Assembly (NCBI RefSeq): GCF_001679325.1 | Contig: NZ_LZMX01000001.1 | Direction: 5' to 3' (one strand) | Length of the DNA stretch: 64,000 nt | Source: Haemophilus_D parainfluenzae_AD | Lineage (GTDB): Bacteria > Pseudomonadota > Gammaproteobacteria > Enterobacterales > Pasteurellaceae | In this document: piece by piece, positions 6,732 through 17,200 of the stretch | Layout: each line of letters begins with the position of its first letter | Numbering within the stretch: the first letter of the stretch is position 1 | The notes under the pieces: generated by a model | The model's input: the letters and a program-made list of their open reading frames with translations, nothing else | Databases searched by the model: none | Told to the model about the DNA's origin: nothing | Made by a program: the position numbers and the translations under genes

Positions 6732-9356
6732 CTACAGATTATTGCTTAACCAGTTTTTTGCGACTGTTAATGCTAAACTCACATTTTCTGGTTGGGAGCC
6801 TCCTGCCATTGCCATATCAGGGCGACCACCGCCTTTTCCACCAACTTGCTGAGCCATTAAATTCACTAGCTCACCGGCCTTCACTTTAGTAGTTAAATCG
6901 CTTGTTACGCCAACGACAAGGTTGACTTTACCATCTAAAATAGATGCAAATACAATTACGCCTGAACCAAGTTGATTTTTCAAATCATCAACCATCACAC
7001 GTAACGATTTAGTTTCAATTCCGTCTAGTTGATGTACGATTACAGAAACATCGTTAATTTTAACCGCACTTTTCACTAAATCGGAACCCGCTTGCATTGC
7101 GGCTTTTTCTTTTAATCCTTGTAATTCTTTTTCTGCTTTCTTCGCTTTATCTTGAAGTTGCTGAATTTTCTCAACAAGGGTATTAACGTCAGATTTAAAT
7201 AAATCTGCACTTTGAGTAAGAATACGTTGTTGGTTGTGTAACCAATTAATTGCATTTTCACCCGTTACCGCTTCAATACGACGAACACCTGCAGCAACTG
7301 CAGTTTCCGCCACAATTTTAAATAAACCGATATCACCGGTACGTTTAGCATGAATGCCACCACAAAGTTCAACGGAGAAATCTCCCATTGTTAAAACACG
7401 TACCACATCAGCATATTTTTCACCGAATAACGCCATTGCACCTTTCGCTTTTGCCGCTTCGATATCCATTACATCCGTTTGAACTACAAAATTCTCACGC
7501 ACTTTTTGGTTTACCAACGTTTCAATTTCATTAAGCTGTGCTTTGGTAATCGCTTCCGGATGAGCAAAGTCAAAACGTAATGCGGTATCAGATACTAACG
7601 ATCCTTTTTGCACTACATGGTGACCTAAAACTTGACGCAATGCGGCATGTAATAAGTGTGTTGCAGAATGGTTAAGTGACGTTTGATTACGTCTTGCTGC
7701 ATCCACAACCGCATTGAGTGTTTGTCCGACTTTTAAAGTACCTTGTTCTAACTCACCAATATGACCGAACACTTGACCATATTTTTGAGTATCTTTTACA
7801 TTAAACTGAATACCTTGAGAGGTTAAATAACCGCTGTCACCAATTTGACCACCTGATTCCGCATAGAATGGAGTATTTTCTAAAATCACCACAGCACTTT
7901 GGCCTGCAGTAATACTGTCTACTGATTTTCCATCATGGAAAAGTGCGGTCACTTTGGCTAAAGATTCTGATTCAGTATAACCTTCAAATTTCGTTTCACC
8001 TTCTACGCGAATAACATTATTGTAATCCATGCCGAATTGGCTTGCAGATTGAGCACGTAAACGTTGTGCTTCCATTTCACGCTCAAAACCTGCTTCATCA
8101 ATTGCAATATCACGCTCGCGACATACGTCAGCGGTTAAATCAAGTGGGAAGCCATAAGTATCATAAAGTTTAAAGGCAACTTCACCTGACAACACACCAT
8201 CTTTCACTTGAGCAAGCGCATCGTCTAATAAGCTTAATCCGCGCTCTAATGTACGAGCAAATTGCTCTTCTTCTAAACGAAGTAATTTTTCGACATTGGC
8301 TTGTTTTTCTTTAACTTCTTTGCCAGCTTCCGCCATGACTTCAATTAAAGTCGGCACAAGTTTGTAGAAGAACGCTTCTTTAGCACCTAACAAGTGACCA
8401 TGACGTACCGCACGACGGATAATACGACGTAATACATAACCACGACCTTCGTTTGATGGAATCACACCATCTGCAATTAAATATGCACAAGAACGAATGT
8501 GGTCTGCAATTACGCGTAATGATTTATTGGTTAAATCTGTTGTCCCTACGATTTCTGCTGTTTTCGCAATTAATTTTTGGAAAATATCGATCTCATAGTT
8601 AGAGTTTACGTGCTGTAATACGGCAGAAATACGCTCTAAGCCCATCCCGGTATCAACAGATGGACGTGGTAGTTTTTCCATTGTACCGTCTGCTTGACGG
8701 TTAAACTGCATGAACACCACGTTCCAGATTTCGATATAGCGGTCACCGTCTTCTTCTGGTGAGCCTGGAGGTCCACCCCAAATATGATCACCGTGATCGT
8801 AGAAAATTTCGGTACATGGACCACAAGGACCTGTATCACCCATTGCCCAGAAGTTATCTGATGCATAAGGTGCCCCTTTGTTATCACCGATACGAATGAT
8901 GCGCTCCGCTGGCACACCAACTTCTTTGTGCCAAATATCATAAGCTTCATTATCGGTTTCATACACGGTTACCCATAATTTTTCTTTTGGTAAGCCGAGC
9001 CATCGTGGAGAGGTTAAGAACTCCCACGCAAAATTAATCGCATCATGTTTGAAATAGTCACCAAAGCTGAAGTTGCCGAGCATTTCAAAGAAAGTATGGT
9101 GACGCGCCGTATAACCGACGTTTTCTAAGTCATTATGCTTACCACCTGCGCGCACACAACGTTGTGCAGTTGTCGCACGTGAGTAAGGACGTTTGTCCAT
9201 ACCAAGGAACACATCTTTAAATTGGTTCATCCCGGCATTGGTAAAAAGCAATGTCGGGTCGTTTTCAGGCACAAGCGAACTACTTGCGACGACCTGATGC
9301 CCCTTGCTATGGAAAAAATCAAGGAATGACTGTCTAATTTCTGCTGTTGTTTTCAT
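6732..9356 (-). CDS. alaS: Alanyl-tRNA synthetase AlaS
   Basis: Charges tRNA-Ala with alanine and clears mischarged serine and glycine. The 874-residue protein has the class II catalytic core at the N terminus (IRQSFLDFFHSKGH, FTNAGMNQFKD, DTGMGLERI). The editing domain carries the zinc motif HSATHLLHAAL and the distal CGGIHAKRTGD. A coiled coil precedes the C-terminal DHHA1-type region ending GGKGGGRPDMAMAGG. Two uptake sequences (7063-7071 and 7941-7949) lie in the coding sequence. It is transcribed towards csrA. Confidence 0.97.
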   Translation of the reverse strand: MKTTAEIRQSFLDFFHSKGHQVVASSSLVPENDPTLLFTNAGMNQFKDVFLGMDKRPYSRATTAQRCVRAGGKHNDLENVGYTARHHTFFEMLGNFSFGDYFKHDAINFAWEFLTSPRWLGLPKEKLWVTVYETDNEAYDIWHKEVGVPAERIIRIGDNKGAPYASDNFWAMGDTGPCGPCTEIFYDHGDHIWGGPPGSPEEDGDRYIEIWNVVFMQFNRQADGTMEKLPRPSVDTGMGLERISAVLQHVNSNYEIDIFQKLIAKTAEIVGTTDLTNKSLRVIADHIRSCAYLIADGVIPSNEGRGYVLRRIIRRAVRHGHLLGAKEAFFYKLVPTLIEVMAEAGKEVKEKQANVEKLLRLEEEQFARTLERGLSLLDDALAQVKDGVLSGEVAFKLYDTYGFPLDLTADVCRERDIAIDEAGFEREMEAQRLRAQSASQFGMDYNNVIRVEGETKFEGYTESESLAKVTALFHDGKSVDSITAGQSAVVILENTPFYAESGGQIGDSGYLTSQGIQFNVKDTQKYGQVFGHIGELEQGTLKVGQTLNAVVDAARRNQTSLNHSATHLLHAALRQVLGHHVVQKGSLVSDTALRFDFAHPEAITKAQLNEIETLVNQKVRENFVVQTDVMDIEAAKAKGAMALFGEKYADVVRVLTMGDFSVELCGGIHAKRTGDIGLFKIVAETAVAAGVRRIEAVTGENAINWLHNQQRILTQSADLFKSDVNTLVEKIQQLQDKAKKAEKELQGLKEKAAMQAGSDLVKSAVKINDVSVIVHQLDGIETKSLRVMVDDLKNQLGSGVIVFASILDGKVNLVVGVTSDLTTKVKAGELVNLMAQQVGGKGGGRPDMAMAGGSQPENVSLALTVAKNWLSNNL

Positions 9357-9462
9357 TGATAAAACCTTGTGTCTCTATCTCGATCACGATTTATAAAAAA
9401 GCTCACTATTTTTGCATATTTTAACCTAGAGAAAAAGGCTTTTTCACTGATCTTAAAAAAGA

Positions 9463-9500
9463 AAACCGCACTCTACTGCATTAATTGAGAAGTGCGGTTA
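9463..9500. terminator. Uptake-sequence dyad between uspA and alaS
   Basis: AACCGCACT (about 9464-9472) pairs with AGTGCGGTT (9491-9499), giving a 9-bp stem with an 18-base loop. One arm is an exact uptake sequence at 9490-9498. It lies downstream of uspA on the minus strand, and T-rich sequence follows, consistent with termination. Confidence 0.65.
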
Positions 9501-9542
9501 AAATTTACGTTATTTTAATAGGGCTAAAATAATTTTTGATCA

Positions 9543-9968
9543 CTATTCGTCGCGAAGTGGCACAACCAACATATCAATTTTAATGGTATTCATCACTTGA
9601 CGTGTTGAAGACATCAATTTACTCCAGAAATCTTGGTGATGACCTGTCACTAGTAGATCTACATCATACTGATCAATAGCGTCTGTCAAAACTTGACCTA
9701 AATCACCGCTACCGCTCAATTTTTCTTTTATTGGATAACCCGCATGTTCGGCTAAATTAATTAGCGCTTTTTGGGTTTCGCTCGAGATTCTATCTTGCAT
9801 TGATGACATATTGACATCAATTAAACCAGTATAGAGATCCGAGAAGTTTACATCTACATGAATAATGGAAAGTTGCGCATCATTACGTTTTGCAATTCCC
9901 ACGGCTTTTTTGAGTAGAAATTCACTTTCGTCAGAAAGATCTACCGCAACTAAAACGTGTTTGTACAT
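9543..9968 (-). CDS. uspA: Universal stress protein UspA
   Basis: A 141-residue cytoplasmic protein beginning MYKHVLVAVDLSDESE and containing VDLLVTGHHQ, typical of the UspA fold. The classical ATP-binding glycine motif (G-x2-G-x9-G-S/T) is not evident, placing it with the non-ATP-binding UspA/UspC type. Members promote survival during starvation and stress, by mechanisms still unclear. It is monocistronic with a candidate -10 at 10010-10015 and an uptake-sequence dyad after its stop. Confidence 0.93.
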   Translation of the reverse strand: MYKHVLVAVDLSDESEFLLKKAVGIAKRNDAQLSIIHVDVNFSDLYTGLIDVNMSSMQDRISSETQKALINLAEHAGYPIKEKLSGSGDLGQVLTDAIDQYDVDLLVTGHHQDFWSKLMSSTRQVMNTIKIDMLVVPLRDE

Positions 9969-10071
9969 AATCGACTCCTTACTGATTTGATTGGTCTTTT
10001 TTATCTAACAGTATATTAGCACCTTAACTGCACAAAAAACTTGCACTAGATCACAATTTTGAGAATTCTTC

Positions 10072-11364
10072 TCAATTTTTCATTAAATTTTCAATGTCAT
10101 CAATTTCTTTTGGTGCCGCCGCAGTCAGATTTTTATTGCCATATTCTGTCATTAGCAAGTTATCCTCAATACGCACACCAATGCCTTTATATTGGGCTGG
10201 CACATCTGCTTCTTCTGAAATATAAATGCCCGGCTCAACGGTGATGATCATCCCCACTTCAAGCGTGCGACTACGCTCATCATCATAGCGGCCAACATCG
10301 TGTACATCTAAACCAAGCCAATGGCCTAAACCATGCATATAAAATTGACGATAGGCTTTTTCTTCGATCAGCTTATCCACATCCCCTTTCAGAATGCCTA
10401 AATCAACCAAGCCTTGAGTTTTAATACGGATCACTTCATCATTCGCCAATTTAATTGAATTACCGAGCACTAATAACTCAATCGCACGTTTTTGTGCTTT
10501 TAAGACTAATTCATAAATCTCACGTTGTGGCTGAGTAAATTTACCATTCACTGGAAATGTACGTGTGATATCCCCTGCATACATAGCAAATTCACAACCT
10601 GCATCAATTAACACAAGATCGCCATCTTTCAATGGTTGATCATTTTCGGTGTAATGCAAAATGCAGGCATTATCACCGCCAGCAACAATGGAGTTATAAG
10701 AAGGAAATCTTGCGCCGTGACGATTAAATTCATGTAAAATCTCGCTTTCAATTTCATATTCAAAACGATTTGGACGAGTCACTTGCATCGCTTTAATATG
10801 TCCGAACGCTGTAATTTGTCCCGCTTGCTGCATTAAGCGAATTTCGTTTGGAGATTTGATTAAGCGCATTTCACTTAACATCGGCTGCCAATCAAAAACA
10901 GCGTAAAATTTCACCGCACTTTCAGCTAATAATTTATCTCCCCAAGGATGACGATCGGCCACATGATAAAGTGCGGTTAATTTTTCCGTTAATTTTGGAA
11001 ATTCAGATTTAAAATCATCGATAGAATAGGCTTCATCGACATTGAGTTTTTGCGGTGCGCGCTCAACGCCTAATCGACGACCATTCCAGGTTTCAAGCAA
11101 AGGATCTCGCGGACGAAGAAATACAACCGTCTTTTCAGTTTCTTCCGTTTTAATCAATAACAACGCTGCATTTGGCTCATTAAAACCCGTTAAATACCAA
11201 AAGTAGCTGTCTTGACGGAAAGGAAAATCGCAGTCGTTATTACGACGTTTTTCAATTTCGGAAAATAGCAACAAAGCAGAATTTGGCTGCATTTGCGCGA
11301 ATACTTTTTGACGACGTTCTGTAAATTCCTCTTGCGGTAATGCCGCCATGTATGCGAGATCCAT
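10072..11364 (-). CDS. pepP: Xaa-Pro aminopeptidase PepP
   Basis: Removes an N-terminal residue that precedes proline, using two metal ions. The 430-residue protein has an N-terminal creatinase-like domain (about residues 1-170) and a C-terminal pita-bread domain. Metal ligands are visible in LVLIDAGCEFAMYAGDITRTF (two aspartates), HGLGHWLGLDVHD (histidine) and VEPGIYI (glutamate). Size matches E. coli PepP. It lies 12 bases after the ygfB stop, an order shared with E. coli, so the two genes probably form an operon. Two uptake sequences (10913 and 10969) lie within it. Confidence 0.95.
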   Translation of the reverse strand: MDLAYMAALPQEEFTERRQKVFAQMQPNSALLLFSEIEKRRNNDCDFPFRQDSYFWYLTGFNEPNAALLLIKTEETEKTVVFLRPRDPLLETWNGRRLGVERAPQKLNVDEAYSIDDFKSEFPKLTEKLTALYHVADRHPWGDKLLAESAVKFYAVFDWQPMLSEMRLIKSPNEIRLMQQAGQITAFGHIKAMQVTRPNRFEYEIESEILHEFNRHGARFPSYNSIVAGGDNACILHYTENDQPLKDGDLVLIDAGCEFAMYAGDITRTFPVNGKFTQPQREIYELVLKAQKRAIELLVLGNSIKLANDEVIRIKTQGLVDLGILKGDVDKLIEEKAYRQFYMHGLGHWLGLDVHDVGRYDDERSRTLEVGMIITVEPGIYISEEADVPAQYKGIGVRIEDNLLMTEYGNKNLTAAAPKEIDDIENLMKN

Positions 11365-11376
11365 GTTTCGCTCCTT

Positions 11377-11925
11377 TTAATGTAATATCGGTTTTATTTC
11401 TTGTGCATCATCGTTGAAATGGGTATAAAACAGCATAGCAATGGTGCGAACATATTCAATAATTTCTTCTAAGGCTTCAGCAAGCTCTTCTTCATCATCA
11501 TCTTCTTCATAACCAAGCTGACAAATATCTTGTAAATCATCTACCGCTTCACCAATTTCGCCTTTTTCTTTATCCAACTCTGTCTGAACAAGACCTAAGC
11601 CCAGTAAAAATTGGTTTGCCCAGTCTGATAGGCTGTCTGCACGTGCAAACACACTCTCATCTTCTGTTAAGCCCAATTCAAAATCAAACCCTTCTACATC
11701 CGATAAGGTTTTACCAATCTGCTCATAAATTTCGGTAATTGGCTGAATTAATGCGGTTGGATAAGCGTGGTTATCGTTACTGAATTGATATAAAAGCGGT
11801 AACCAGCTTTGGTCTTTCAGTCCACCACAAATTAAGCCGCTCAAAAAACCATGTAATTCTGTTGCATTAATACCAATACCAGCAGATTTGAGTTGTTGAT
11901 TAAGTTCAGTTTGGGAAATTGTCAT
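11377..11925 (-). CDS. ygfB: YecA/YgfB family protein (UPF0149)
   Basis: A 182-residue acidic protein of the UPF0149 family. The start is placed at the ATG at 11925 (MTISQTELNQQL), because the 16 residues upstream have no family character and the total length then matches YgfB. Recognisable stretches are ELHGFLSGLICGG near the N terminus and a glutamate/aspartate-rich stretch (GYEEDDDEEELAEALEEI) towards the C terminus. E. coli ygfB lies upstream of pepP, as here. Biochemical role is not established; a regulatory role on resistance genes has been reported in Pseudomonas. Confidence 0.9.
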   Translation of the reverse strand: MTISQTELNQQLKSAGIGINATELHGFLSGLICGGLKDQSWLPLLYQFSNDNHAYPTALIQPITEIYEQIGKTLSDVEGFDFELGLTEDESVFARADSLSDWANQFLLGLGLVQTELDKEKGEIGEAVDDLQDICQLGYEEDDDEEELAEALEEIIEYVRTIAMLFYTHFNDDAQEIKPILH

Positions 11926-11979
11926 TGTTATACCTATAAAATCATCGAAAACCATTAAAGTGTAGCACCACACAAATAA

Positions 11980-12019
11980 AAATGCGATCGCATTTCTATA
12001 AAGAAAAACGATCGCACTT
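11980..12019 (-). terminator. Terminator of the groES-groEL operon
   Basis: TGCGATCG/CGATCGCA arms (about 11983-11990 and 12009-12016) can form an 8-bp stem, and the downstream arm lies in a 16-bp palindrome (AAATGCGATCGCATTT, 11980-11995). Reading on the minus strand a TTTTTATTT run follows. It starts about 20 bases after the groEL stop. One arm, GATCGCACTT, looks like a mutated uptake sequence. Confidence 0.75.
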
Positions 12020-12033
12020 TCTTTTGCAAAGGG

Positions 12034-13683
<1,650 letters not shown>

Positions 13684-13705
13684 TTTCTTTTTTCCTTAAT
13701 TTAAA

Positions 13706-13996
13706 TTATTCAACAATCGCCAAAATATCGTTTTCAGAAATGATTAACACTTCTTCACCATCGATTTTTTCACTTTTCACGCCATAACCATCATTGAAAA
13801 TAACTGTATCGCCAACTTTTACATCTAAAGGTTGAACGGTGCCATTTTCCAAAATACGACCTTTACCCACGGCCAATACTTTTGCACGGGTTGATTTAGT
13901 CGCTGCTGAACCGGTTAATACGATACCGCCAGCTGAACGAGTTTCTACTTCTTCACGTTTAATGATTACACGATCGTGTAAAGGACGAATATTCAT
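13706..13996 (-). CDS. groES: Co-chaperonin GroES (10 kDa)
   Basis: A 96-residue co-chaperonin starting MNIRPLHDRVIIKREE, with the mobile-loop region SAGGIVLTGSAATKS that contacts GroEL. It forms the seven-membered lid of the GroEL chamber. It is the first gene of the groES-groEL operon and carries a sigma-32-like promoter about 40 bases upstream. Confidence 0.98.
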   Translation of the reverse strand: MNIRPLHDRVIIKREEVETRSAGGIVLTGSAATKSTRAKVLAVGKGRILENGTVQPLDVKVGDTVIFNDGYGVKSEKIDGEEVLIISENDILAIVE

Positions 13997-14034
13997 GATT
14001 AATTTCCTTCTTAAAATTAGTTAATGCAACCTCT

Positions 14035-14062
14035 ATATAAGGAAGTTTTTTATGATTTCAAG
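14035..14062 (-). promoter_or_regulatory. Heat-shock (sigma-32 type) promoter of groES-groEL
   Basis: On the minus strand a perfect -35 CTTGAAA (complement of 14056-14062) is followed after 13 bases by CCTTATAT (complement of 14035-14042), close to the sigma-32 -10 consensus CCCCATNT. I see no CIRCE repeat for HrcA. Confidence 0.82.
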
Positions 14063-14161
14063 GGGCATGATTAAAAAAATATAATAAAATATTTTTCCTA
14101 TTTCATTTTTTTACGTAAAATTCAGCGCATTTTGCATAATACTAAATTAAGGAACAACAAT

Positions 14162-14464
14162 ATGCATTTAACATCAAGAGAACAAGAGAAATTGATGCTC
14201 TTTTTAGCCGGTGAGCTCACAGCAAAACGCAAAGCTCGTGGCGTAAAATTAAACTATCCAGAGGCAATCGCGTACATTGCAAGCCATTTACAAGAAGCGG
14301 CAAGAGATGGCATGAGTGTGGCTGAAGTTATGCAATATGGCGCAACGCTACTCACTGTCGAAGATGTGATGGAAGGTGTTGCCGAGATGGTGCATGAAGT
14401 ACAAATCGAAGCAACTTTTCCAGATGGCACGAAGCTTGTTACCGTGCACAATCCGATTAGATAA
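14162..14464 (+). CDS. ureA: Urease gamma subunit UreA
   Basis: The 100-residue gamma subunit of urease, which hydrolyses urea to ammonia and carbamate in the cytoplasm. Start is the ATG at 14162 (MHLTSREQEKLMLF), preceded by AAGGAA about 9 bases upstream; an in-frame start 30 bases earlier adds residues foreign to the family. Conserved stretches are RKARGVKLNYPEAIA and DGTKLVTVHNPI at the C terminus. It opens the ureABCEFGD operon, divergent from groES. The upstream gap (13997-14161) also holds the chaperonin promoter; I saw no convincing operator there. Confidence 0.97.
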   Translation: MHLTSREQEKLMLFLAGELTAKRKARGVKLNYPEAIAYIASHLQEAARDGMSVAEVMQYGATLLTVEDVMEGVAEMVHEVQIEATFPDGTKLVTVHNPIR

Positions 14465-14473
14465 AAGAAAATC

Positions 14474-14496
14474 CCCCCTCTTTAGCAAAGAGGGGG
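14474..14496. other. Intercistronic hairpin, ureA-ureB
   Basis: A perfect 10-bp stem CCCCCTCTTT/AAAGAGGGGG with a 3-base loop. No T-run follows on the plus strand, so it is more likely to stabilise or process the message than to terminate it. Related arms occur after ureG and after napA. Confidence 0.8.
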
Positions 14497-14536
14497 AACT
14501 TTCATAAAAAGTTTAAAATAGAAGGATTTAAATAAG

Positions 14537-14842
14537 ATGATCCCAGGTGAATACCAATTAGCTGAAGGCGATATCATTGCCAATGTCGGCAGAAAAACCG
14601 TCACAATCGAAGTAACCAATTCAGGCGACCGACCAATCCAAGTCGGTTCCCATTACCATTTCTTTGAAACCAATAATGCCCTTAAATTTGACCGCACTTT
14701 AGCGCGCGGAATGCGCTTAAATGTTCCATCTGGCAACGCAGTGCGTTTTGAACCCGGTGAAGTAAAATCAGTTGAATTAGTCGCTTTTGGTGGTTCGCAA
14801 ACTATTTACGGCGTCCATAATCAAATTGATGGCAAATTATAA
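14537..14842 (+). CDS. ureB: Urease beta subunit UreB
   Basis: A 101-residue beta subunit starting MIPGEYQLAEGDI, with the family stretch TIEVTNSGDRPIQVGSHYHFFETN and the C-terminal GGSQTIYGVHNQIDG. It packs with UreA and UreC in the urease trimer. The gene starts 72 bases after ureA, beyond a strong hairpin, with GAAGGATTT as ribosome site. An uptake sequence occurs at 14691-14699. The ureC ATG follows after 11 bases. Confidence 0.97.
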   Translation: MIPGEYQLAEGDIIANVGRKTVTIEVTNSGDRPIQVGSHYHFFETNNALKFDRTLARGMRLNVPSGNAVRFEPGEVKSVELVAFGGSQTIYGVHNQIDGKL

Positions 14843-14853
14843 GGTCGGGCAAA

Positions 14854-16572
14854 ATGGCATTAACAATTTCAAGAGCACAATATGTAGCAACTTATGGCCC
14901 AACCGTTGGCGATAAAGTCCGTTTAAGTGATACCAATTTATGGGCAACTATTGAACAAGATTTATTGACCAAAGGCGATGAGTGTAAATTTGGTGGCGGT
15001 AAAAGTGTACGTGATGGCATGGCGCAAAGCGGTACCGCAACTCGTGACAATCCAAATGTATTGGATTTTGTGATTACCAACGTGATGATCATTGATGCGA
15101 AATTAGGCATTATTAAAGCCGATATTGGTATTCGCGATGGTCGCATTGTCGGCATCGGACAAGCAGGTAACCCTGACACCATGGATAACGTCACGCCAAA
15201 TATGATTATCGGTGCTAGCACAGAAGTGCATAATGGTGCACATTTAATTGCGACCGCAGGCGGTATCGATACGCATATTCACTTTATTTGCCCTCAACAA
15301 GCACAACATGCGATTGAAAGCGGGGTTACTACCTTAATTGGTGGCGGAACAGGCCCAGCTGATGGTACACACGCAACGACTTGTACACCAGGTGCATGGT
15401 ATATGGAACGCATGTTCCAAGCGGCAGAAGCTTTACCTGTTAACGTAGGATTTTTCGGTAAAGGAAACTGTTCAACGCTAGATCCGCTACGTGAACAAAT
15501 TGAAGCGGGTGCATTAGGTTTAAAAATCCATGAGGACTGGGGTGCAACGCCTGCAGTAATTGATTCTGCATTAAAAGTCGCAGATGAAATGGATATTCAA
15601 GTGGCGATTCACACCGACACGCTAAATGAAAGTGGTTTCTTAGAAGATACCATGAAAGCGATTGATGGACGTGTGATTCATACTTTCCACACGGAAGGTG
15701 CAGGTGGCGGTCATGCGCCAGATATCATTAAAGCGGCGATGTATCCAAACGTATTGCCAGCATCTACTAATCCGACTCGCCCATTTACGAAAAACACCAT
15801 TGATGAACATTTAGATATGTTGATGGTTTGCCATCACTTAGATAAACGCGTGCCGGAAGACGTAGCTTTTGCCGATAGCCGTATTCGTCCTGAAACTATT
15901 GCAGCGGAAGATATTTTGCACGATATGGGCGTTTTCTCAATTATGAGTTCAGACTCTCAAGCGATGGGCCGTATTGGCGAAGTCGTTATTCGTACATGGC
16001 AAACCGCAGATAAAATGAAAATGCAACGTGGCGAGCTAGGCAATGAAGGAAACGATAACTTCCGTATTAAACGCTACATTGCGAAATACACCATCAACCC
16101 AGCAATTGCACATGGTATTGCGGATCATATTGGTTCATTAGAAGTGGGCAAAATTGCAGATATCGTGTTATGGAAACCGATGTTCTTTGGAGTAAAACCC
16201 GAAGTCGTGATTAAAAAAGGCTTTATTAGCTACGCCAAAATGGGCGATCCAAATGCCTCAATTCCAACGCCACAACCTGTATTCTACCGTCCAATGTACG
16301 GTGCACAAGGTTTGGCGACAGCACAAACAGCAGTATTCTTTGTTTCACAAGCCGCTGAAAAAGCCGATATTCGTGCTAAATTCGGCTTACACAAAGAAAC
16401 CATTGCCGTGAAAGGCTGCCGCAGCGTAGGTAAAAAAGATCTCGTTCATAACAACGCGACACCTGAAATCACGGTAGATCCAGAACGCTATGAAGTACGA
16501 GTGGATGGTGAATTAATTACCTGCGAACCCGTAGATACAGTGACATTAGGACAACGATATTTCTTGTTCTAA
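14854..16572 (+). CDS. ureC: Urease alpha (catalytic) subunit UreC
   Basis: The 572-residue catalytic subunit with a dinuclear nickel site. All active-site residues can be placed by comparison with the Klebsiella enzyme (offset of seven): His141 and His143 (DTHIHFICPQ), carbamylated Lys224 and His226 (GLKIHEDWG), His253 (AIHTDT), His279 (HTFHTEG), the flap Cys326 and His327 (MVCHHLD), and Asp367 (SSDSQAMGR). The enzyme should therefore be active once nickel is inserted by UreDEFG, encoded downstream. No nickel transporter gene lies in this window, so nickel uptake must be encoded elsewhere. Confidence 0.99.
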   Translation: MALTISRAQYVATYGPTVGDKVRLSDTNLWATIEQDLLTKGDECKFGGGKSVRDGMAQSGTATRDNPNVLDFVITNVMIIDAKLGIIKADIGIRDGRIVGIGQAGNPDTMDNVTPNMIIGASTEVHNGAHLIATAGGIDTHIHFICPQQAQHAIESGVTTLIGGGTGPADGTHATTCTPGAWYMERMFQAAEALPVNVGFFGKGNCSTLDPLREQIEAGALGLKIHEDWGATPAVIDSALKVADEMDIQVAIHTDTLNESGFLEDTMKAIDGRVIHTFHTEGAGGGHAPDIIKAAMYPNVLPASTNPTRPFTKNTIDEHLDMLMVCHHLDKRVPEDVAFADSRIRPETIAAEDILHDMGVFSIMSSDSQAMGRIGEVVIRTWQTADKMKMQRGELGNEGNDNFRIKRYIAKYTINPAIAHGIADHIGSLEVGKIADIVLWKPMFFGVKPEVVIKKGFISYAKMGDPNASIPTPQPVFYRPMYGAQGLATAQTAVFFVSQAAEKADIRAKFGLHKETIAVKGCRSVGKKDLVHNNATPEITVDPERYEVRVDGELITCEPVDTVTLGQRYFLF

Positions 16573-16602
16573 TAAAAACGCACACCATTCAATAATAAAG
16601 AA

Positions 16603-16623
16603 AGTGCGTGTATGACACGCACT
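16603..16623. other. Intercistronic hairpin, ureC-ureE
   Basis: A perfect 9-bp stem AGTGCGTGT/ACACGCACT with a 3-base loop in the 70-base gap between ureC and ureE. No T-run follows. The left arm with its flank (AAAGTGCGTG) resembles an altered uptake sequence. Confidence 0.75.
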
Positions 16624-16642
16624 ACTTTCGAATTTATAAAAT

Positions 16643-17200
16643 ATGAAAATCATTAACCCGATTTTGCCTATTATGGATACCATTTTAGGCGATTTAGCTA
16701 GTCTTCAATCAGAAGGCAAGATTACACATCAAACCATTGAACGTGTTGCATTGCAGTGGTATGAGAGTGAGCGCAACATCCTGCGTAAAACTACAAATAC
16801 CGGGCGTGAAGTGGCATTTCGCCTACTCAAAGAAGGACAACGTTTAAAGCACGATGATGTGGTGTTTATCAGCGATGAATTAGTCATCGCAATTGAAATT
16901 TTACCGAGTGACGTGATTGTGTTGTCACCTAAAACCTTGCCAGAAATGGCGCGCGCTTGTTATGAGATCGGTAATAAACACTCTCCGCTGTTTTTAGATG
17001 GCGATGAAGTGACATTACCTTACGATAAGCCAATGTTTGAATGGTTACAAGCGGCGGGATTTCATCCGCAAAAAGCTGAACGCCGTTTAAGCCAAGCGTT
17101 AAGAGCGAACTCTGCACAAGGGCACGGGCATTCGCATAGTCATTCGCACGATCATCATGACTATCACCATCATGGAGACGGCAATTGGCACCAACATTAA
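16643..17200 (+). CDS. ureE: Urease accessory nickel metallochaperone UreE
   Basis: Delivers nickel to the UreDFG-apourease complex. The 185-residue protein has the UreE N-terminal peptide-binding domain and metal-binding domain (about residues 1-150), then a tail extremely rich in histidine (HGHSHSHSHDHHDYHHHGDG) that binds several nickel ions. Such a tail is found in many but not all UreE proteins and suggests nickel storage as well as delivery. The 3' end overlaps ureF by 16 bases. Confidence 0.95.
   Translation: MKIINPILPIMDTILGDLASLQSEGKITHQTIERVALQWYESERNILRKTTNTGREVAFRLLKEGQRLKHDDVVFISDELVIAIEILPSDVIVLSPKTLPEMARACYEIGNKHSPLFLDGDEVTLPYDKPMFEWLQAAGFHPQKAERRLSQALRANSAQGHGHSHSHSHDHHDYHHHGDGNWHQH

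Noticed and set aside
10010..10055. Possible CRP-like site (TGTGATCTAGTGCAAG) upstream of uspA
   Set aside because: One half-site is perfect but the other matches the consensus at only two of five positions, and the centre falls about 3 bases off the -41.5 position from the candidate -10. I do not support it as a feature.
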